From Gottfriedia sp049568075 (GTDB lineage: Bacteria > Bacillota > Bacilli > Bacillales > Bacillaceae_G): DNA of 64,000 nucleotides. Position 1 is the first letter of the stretch; each line of letters begins with the position of its first letter. The translations under genes were made by a program, and so were the position numbers. The notes below the pieces were generated by a model. That model had not been told where the DNA came from. It made no database searches and was given only the letters and a program-made list of their open reading frames with translations. The stretch lies in NCBI GenBank assembly GCA_049568075.1, contig CP144911.1; one strand, given 5' to 3'. Below, in pieces: positions 60,538 to 64,000 of the stretch.

Positions 60538-63282
60538 TTAATTATTTGCCGGAGAAGGTGCGCTGCTTTCAGGTTGCTTCTGCACTTCTTCAGGGCTCAG
60601 CGGCTGTTTATCCCCTGGATATGGTTGATCAAAGCCTTTTGTTGCGTACCAAACAGAATGATTTAGCATGTTGGCGTTGACTTCATCCGGAGAAGCATGT
60701 TTTCCGGTAAATAGATCCTTGTTCTTGTTAGACCATTCCGTCCATTTTTTTGAAAGTTCTTTTGAGTCTAGTGTAACTTGTTCTGTATTAGCAAGTGCAG
60801 CCGTATTGGCGTTCGGCTGTCCATTTAAAGTATCAAGCGGTATCTGATTAGGCTCGAAGTTATACGGTGTAAAGTCAGGCTTGTCTGTAAAGAGTTCGCT
60901 CATCGGTTCTGCAGCTGCATCATTTTGGTTCATAGCAGGGAGACCAAGAATTTGCTCGATACTTCTTACCATATTTATGACAGTCCAATAGTGGCTGTCC
61001 GTAATACCTTTTTTCACCCAAGGACTGATTACATGCGCAGGCTGACGGTGACCATCGACATGGTCTAAGCCATTCTGTGAATCATCTTGAGTAATGAAGA
61101 TGACTGAGTCCTTCCAATAAGGACTATGTGAAATAAGGTCAACGATTTTACCAATAGCAAGATCATTATCTGCAACCATAGCTTGTGGTGTAGGAGAACC
61201 TGTTGCATTACCTGCAGTATGGTCATCCATTACCCACAACGTGTTTAAAGCTGGTAAATCGTTATTTTTGACGTGTTCTTCAAACCTTTGCTTAAATATT
61301 TCAAATCGATATTGATCTGGAATATTCGTATCAAAGGTTGGGAAAGGTTTATAAGTAATCGGTCCGAGAGATGGAATATCATATGTTGCCGAATAGTTTC
61401 CTATTGGTACATGAAGATCGCCCTCTTTCTGTCCGGAAAGAATCTGATAATCTTTGTACCAGTCCGTCCAGGTACCAAAAGGTGCTGATCCAGTGAAACC
61501 AGTTGTATCTTCACCGAAGTTTTCTACAGATACGTTATTTTTTGCTGCTTGATCCCATAAGTGTCCTGTAGGTGCGTACGCCATAGGATCCCCGGCCCCT
61601 CCAGGATAACTTCTAACATTGGCTGAATCTGTTTCTTTATCCTCATAGTCCGTATTAGTTCCTTGCATTACCCATTGGTGTCCGCTTGCTGATTGAATAC
61701 CTGAAGTATATACGTTATCAAGGAGCGGGAATGTACTCGCAAGTTTGTGAATGTTTGGAGTTACTACTTTTGGGAACTGAGTTAAAGCTGGTTCTCCATT
61801 TCCTTTACCTAAATCTCCTAGAACCTGATCATAAGTGCGGTTTTCTTTAATAATATAGAATACATGTTTGATGGTTGAAGGCTCACCAACACGCTCAGGC
61901 ATAGCAACTGGTTTTTTATTTTGACGAGGTTTTGCGTTCAGATTCTTTAAACCAAACCAGTTGTTGTCGGCAAATACCTGTTTGGTGCCTTTTGCAAGGT
62001 CCTCGGCAGATGGGAATGGGATTAATGAAAGAGAACCAATTTGAGCATATGATGATTTCCCGGTAACCTTAATTCCTTGAATCGTTAAATCACGTGAAGG
62101 TCCACGTGAACCAATACCATCCGCATTAGCAACGATTAACTTCTTATTTTCAGAATCAACAGCAATATCTACTGGAAACCAGGCTGTCGGCAAGAGTCCT
62201 TGCAGTTCAGCAGTCTTTTTAGGTCCTTGCCAATCGTATACTGCAATCGCATTATCCCGCCCAAGACTTACCATTAACTTATTATCTACTACTTTCACAG
62301 CGTTAGGTGCTGAGCCTTTAGCAGCATTAGGGTATGGTTTGATGTCGATCGTTTGTGCGACCGTATTAGTGTTAGAATCAATGACAGAAACCGTGTCGCT
62401 ATTTGTATTTGCTACAAATATGTATTGACCTGACTGCGTCATACGTTCAGGCTGCACACCAACTTCGATCGTTTTTGTGACTGTATTCGTAGTTAAGTCA
62501 ATAACTGATACTGTTCCTGTCGTCGTTGCACCTGTTTTAGGATCCACAACCACATTTGTCCCTGAAGAATTTACCGTTGTGTCCCCTGCTTTTGCAGTAC
62601 GGCCACCCTGGTTTGTTACATAAGCAAAGTTACCTTTGACTAATACACCTGTAGGCGCATTTTCCACTGATACTTTAGTTACTGAACCCGTTTGAGGATC
62701 AACAATTCCAAGGCTGTTATCACGGTTTAGAGCAACTAGCAGCTTACCTTCTTGTGTAACCGCTATATCAAGGGGATTAATATTTCCACCGACAGATGCT
62801 TTGGGCAGATTAATGCTTTTTTTAACAGAGGGAGTTCCATCTTCACTAACTGACATAACGACTACTTTTCCGGTTGTTCCTGATGAACCTGTTGCATATA
62901 GCGAGCTACCATCTGCTGAATAAGCTAATCCCCACATTTGAGAGAGGCCTATTGATAAATCTTGAGTAGTCAATTTTCCAGTCGAAAGATCAACAATGTT
63001 AATCCCTTTTCCACCGTAATTATTGCGTCCAACGATAGTTGCTGCTGTCTTACTATTTGGATGTACAGCAACCGTTATAGGATTGCCCCCAAATTCAATT
63101 TGTTTTCCTGCTGGTGTGATGAGTTGATTGACTGGTGTTAATACGGAGCCGTCTGCCTGAGGGCCAACGAGCCTGTTTCCAAAAGCATTATCATTTGCAG
63201 CATAAGCACCGGCAGATCCTAACAATACTGTACTTAAGGTAATCCCAGCGAGCAATTTTGTCTTACTTACTTTCTTCTTCAT
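60538..63282 (-). CDS. Secreted bifunctional YncE-like beta-propeller / alkaline-phosphatase-type phosphoesterase
   Basis: 914 residues. Signal peptide (MKKKVSKTKLLAGITLSTVL, cleavage near AYA-AN). Residues about 50-450 form WD/YncE-like beta-propeller repeats, such as GTVSVIDLTTNTVTKTIEVG and DTVSVIDSNTNTVAQTIDI. From about 480 comes a phosphoesterase domain with VKHVFYIIKENRTYDQVLGD, GHQWVMQGTNTDYEDKETD, VIFITQDDSQNGLDHVDGHR and the following PAHVISPWVKKG, carrying the metal-binding Asp and His residues. It would hydrolyse phosphate esters outside the cell. The ATG at 63282 has AAAGGAG with eight bases spacing. I looked for a PhoP box upstream and found no regular array. Confidence 0.9.
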   Translation of the reverse strand: MKKKVSKTKLLAGITLSTVLLGSAGAYAANDNAFGNRLVGPQADGSVLTPVNQLITPAGKQIEFGGNPITVAVHPNSKTAATIVGRNNYGGKGINIVDLSTGKLTTQDLSIGLSQMWGLAYSADGSSLYATGSSGTTGKVVVMSVSEDGTPSVKKSINLPKASVGGNINPLDIAVTQEGKLLVALNRDNSLGIVDPQTGSVTKVSVENAPTGVLVKGNFAYVTNQGGRTAKAGDTTVNSSGTNVVVDPKTGATTTGTVSVIDLTTNTVTKTIEVGVQPERMTQSGQYIFVANTNSDTVSVIDSNTNTVAQTIDIKPYPNAAKGSAPNAVKVVDNKLMVSLGRDNAIAVYDWQGPKKTAELQGLLPTAWFPVDIAVDSENKKLIVANADGIGSRGPSRDLTIQGIKVTGKSSYAQIGSLSLIPFPSAEDLAKGTKQVFADNNWFGLKNLNAKPRQNKKPVAMPERVGEPSTIKHVFYIIKENRTYDQVLGDLGKGNGEPALTQFPKVVTPNIHKLASTFPLLDNVYTSGIQSASGHQWVMQGTNTDYEDKETDSANVRSYPGGAGDPMAYAPTGHLWDQAAKNNVSVENFGEDTTGFTGSAPFGTWTDWYKDYQILSGQKEGDLHVPIGNYSATYDIPSLGPITYKPFPTFDTNIPDQYRFEIFKQRFEEHVKNNDLPALNTLWVMDDHTAGNATGSPTPQAMVADNDLAIGKIVDLISHSPYWKDSVIFITQDDSQNGLDHVDGHRQPAHVISPWVKKGITDSHYWTVINMVRSIEQILGLPAMNQNDAAAEPMSELFTDKPDFTPYNFEPNQIPLDTLNGQPNANTAALANTEQVTLDSKELSKKWTEWSNKNKDLFTGKHASPDEVNANMLNHSVWYATKGFDQPYPGDKQPLSPEEVQKQPESSAPSPANN

Positions 63283-63750
63283 TATTCTTCACTCCTTTCT
63301 GAATCTTCTTAAAGAATACTCCTATTCTATTAATCTACTACTTCAGTTTAGTAAATTTATATAAAGGTTATATTTAGTAGAGTTAAGTATTAATTAGTAA
63401 ATTCCCCCTAAAAAATAGGGTAGTTGGAATAATCTTTCACATTAAAACGTTGATATATCAATATTGGTAGTCCTGGTATGCTCATTTTCTCATCTAAACA
63501 AATTTACATAATTTAAAAAAAGTACAAGTAAATAACATAATTAATTACTTACTAGGATATTGAACGCCCCTCAATCGGGGATGTAGTAGAACAATTATTG
63601 CGAAAAAAGAGTAGAAAGATAGGATTTAATACTAAATGTAATCCAGGAGTCTAGCAAATTTGCAGTGTTACGGACCAGAAATGATTGCACTGGTCTGATT
63701 GAACGGCTTCTATGTAATTTATATCTATAAAAAAAATTTCACCAATAGAA
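63283..63750. other. Intergenic region without a supported gene
   Basis: About 470 bases, AT-rich, holding the promoter of the phosphoesterase gene. A plus-strand run (about 63559-63654) reads DIERPSIGDVVEQLLRKK and could be protein debris, but a stop precedes it and no start or ribosome site is present. Confidence 0.4.
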
Positions 63751-63778
63751 AAAAGAACCGTTTATAAAACGATTCTTT
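63751..63778 (-). terminator. Terminator of the RND efflux gene
   Basis: AAAGAATCGTTT/AAACGGTTCTTT stem with a T-run on the minus strand, about 85 bases after the stop at 63864. Confidence 0.8.
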
Positions 63779-63863
63779 GATATAACGACAAGAATGGGCA
63801 TAAAGTCTACAGCCAAAAACAATAGGATCTAATTCAAGAGATACAATAAATACTTAACACTTC

Positions 63864-64000
63864 CTAAACGGTTTTTTGAGATTTATGACTGAGGTCACCA
63901 ACAATGTCGTTGGAACTCTTGTCATATTCCTTATGAAGCCATTTATACAGAATAGGAATCATAAATAAGCTGATAAATGTGGAGCTAACTAACCCACCAA
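63864..64000 (-). CDS. C-terminus of an RND efflux transporter (AcrB/SwrC type), runs off the right edge
   Basis: The last 45 codons are present: GGLVSSTFISLFMIPILYKW, then LHKEYDKSSNDIVGD, ending KSQKTV and a TAG stop. A final membrane helix closed by FMIPILY and a charged cytoplasmic tail is the usual end of RND efflux permeases (hydrophobe/amphiphile efflux; SwrC in Bacillus). The rest is outside the window, so the subtype is uncertain. Confidence 0.8.
   Translation of the reverse strand, partial: GGLVSSTFISLFMIPILYKWLHKEYDKSSNDIVGDLSHKSQKTV

Noticed and set aside
63283..63440. PhoP box upstream of the phosphoesterase gene
   Set aside because: Some TTTACT and TTAACT hexamers occur but without the regular 11-base spacing seen at the pstS genes.
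63559..63654. Plus-strand stretch reading DIERPSIGDVVEQLLRKK
   Set aside because: Directly preceded by a stop, no start or ribosome site, too short to assign to a family.

Overview
The window is about 64 kb of AT-rich chromosomal DNA from a low-GC, endospore-forming Firmicute of the Bacillaceae (a Bacillus or close relative such as Gottfriedia; the genus is my inference from overall protein character, not from a search). Support comes from strong AGGAGG-type ribosome binding sites, frequent TTG and GTG starts, two T-box leaders, cre-like and PhoP-like sites, and Bacillus-type gene families. I see no rRNA, tRNA, CRISPR array, prophage or intact insertion sequence.

Layout. 1-2.4 kb: 5' part of a B12-dependent (class II) ribonucleotide reductase and an acyl-CoA thioesterase. 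2.4-8.5 kb: a structured GC-rich 125-nt intergenic element, a zinc metallopeptidase, a DUF5995-like protein, a frameshifted small membrane/HTH-like gene, a compact FtsH-like AAA+ protease, a small membrane protein and a coiled-coil protein. 8.5-11.9 kb: nitrilase plus two acetyltransferases in one operon, rpiA and a small membrane protein. 12-19.1 kb: a berberine-bridge-type flavoenzyme, a cytochrome P450, an unusual single-ORF histidine kinase/response regulator fusion behind a small membrane protein, and a secreted erythromycin-esterase-family protein. 19.4-25.3 kb: T-box-controlled asnA with a possible 38-aa partner gene, a nonsense-mutated pseudogene, a TIMP-like membrane-anchored protein, a 34-bp perfect palindrome, a GC-richer EamA transporter and several small unknown genes.

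25.4-33.8 kb is one functional block: a ChvE/MmsAB-type sugar ABC transporter preceded by a membrane-anchored sugar-binding protein, a YesM-type kinase and a YesN/AraC-type regulator. The arrangement matches three-component sugar sensing, and two cre-like sites precede the transporter. 33.9-36.9 kb holds a tandem hairpin repeat, a kinase remnant, a frameshifted C1q/BclA-like gene and a T-box-controlled amino-acid permease. 37.1-42.9 kb is a phosphate uptake locus with three nearly identical tandem pstS genes, each behind a four-repeat PhoP-box-like array, then pstC and pstA but no adjacent pstB. 43.1-51.7 kb: an M20 amidohydrolase, a 1472-aa secreted amylopullulanase with a LacI/MalR-like operator, and a cell-surface lysozyme-like protein with five Ig-like repeats.

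51.8-60.3 kb includes an amidohydrolase apparently started at ATA and what looks like a polyamine or guanidino-compound catabolic regulon: MerR-type regulator, PuuP-like permease, and an aldehyde dehydrogenase / iron alcohol dehydrogenase / ureohydrolase operon. Two promoters 6.4 kb apart share the same 19-bp-spacer MerR-type architecture and 16 of 19 spacer bases, which ties the permease and the enzyme operon into one regulon. The window ends with a secreted beta-propeller/phosphoesterase protein and the C-terminus of an RND efflux pump.
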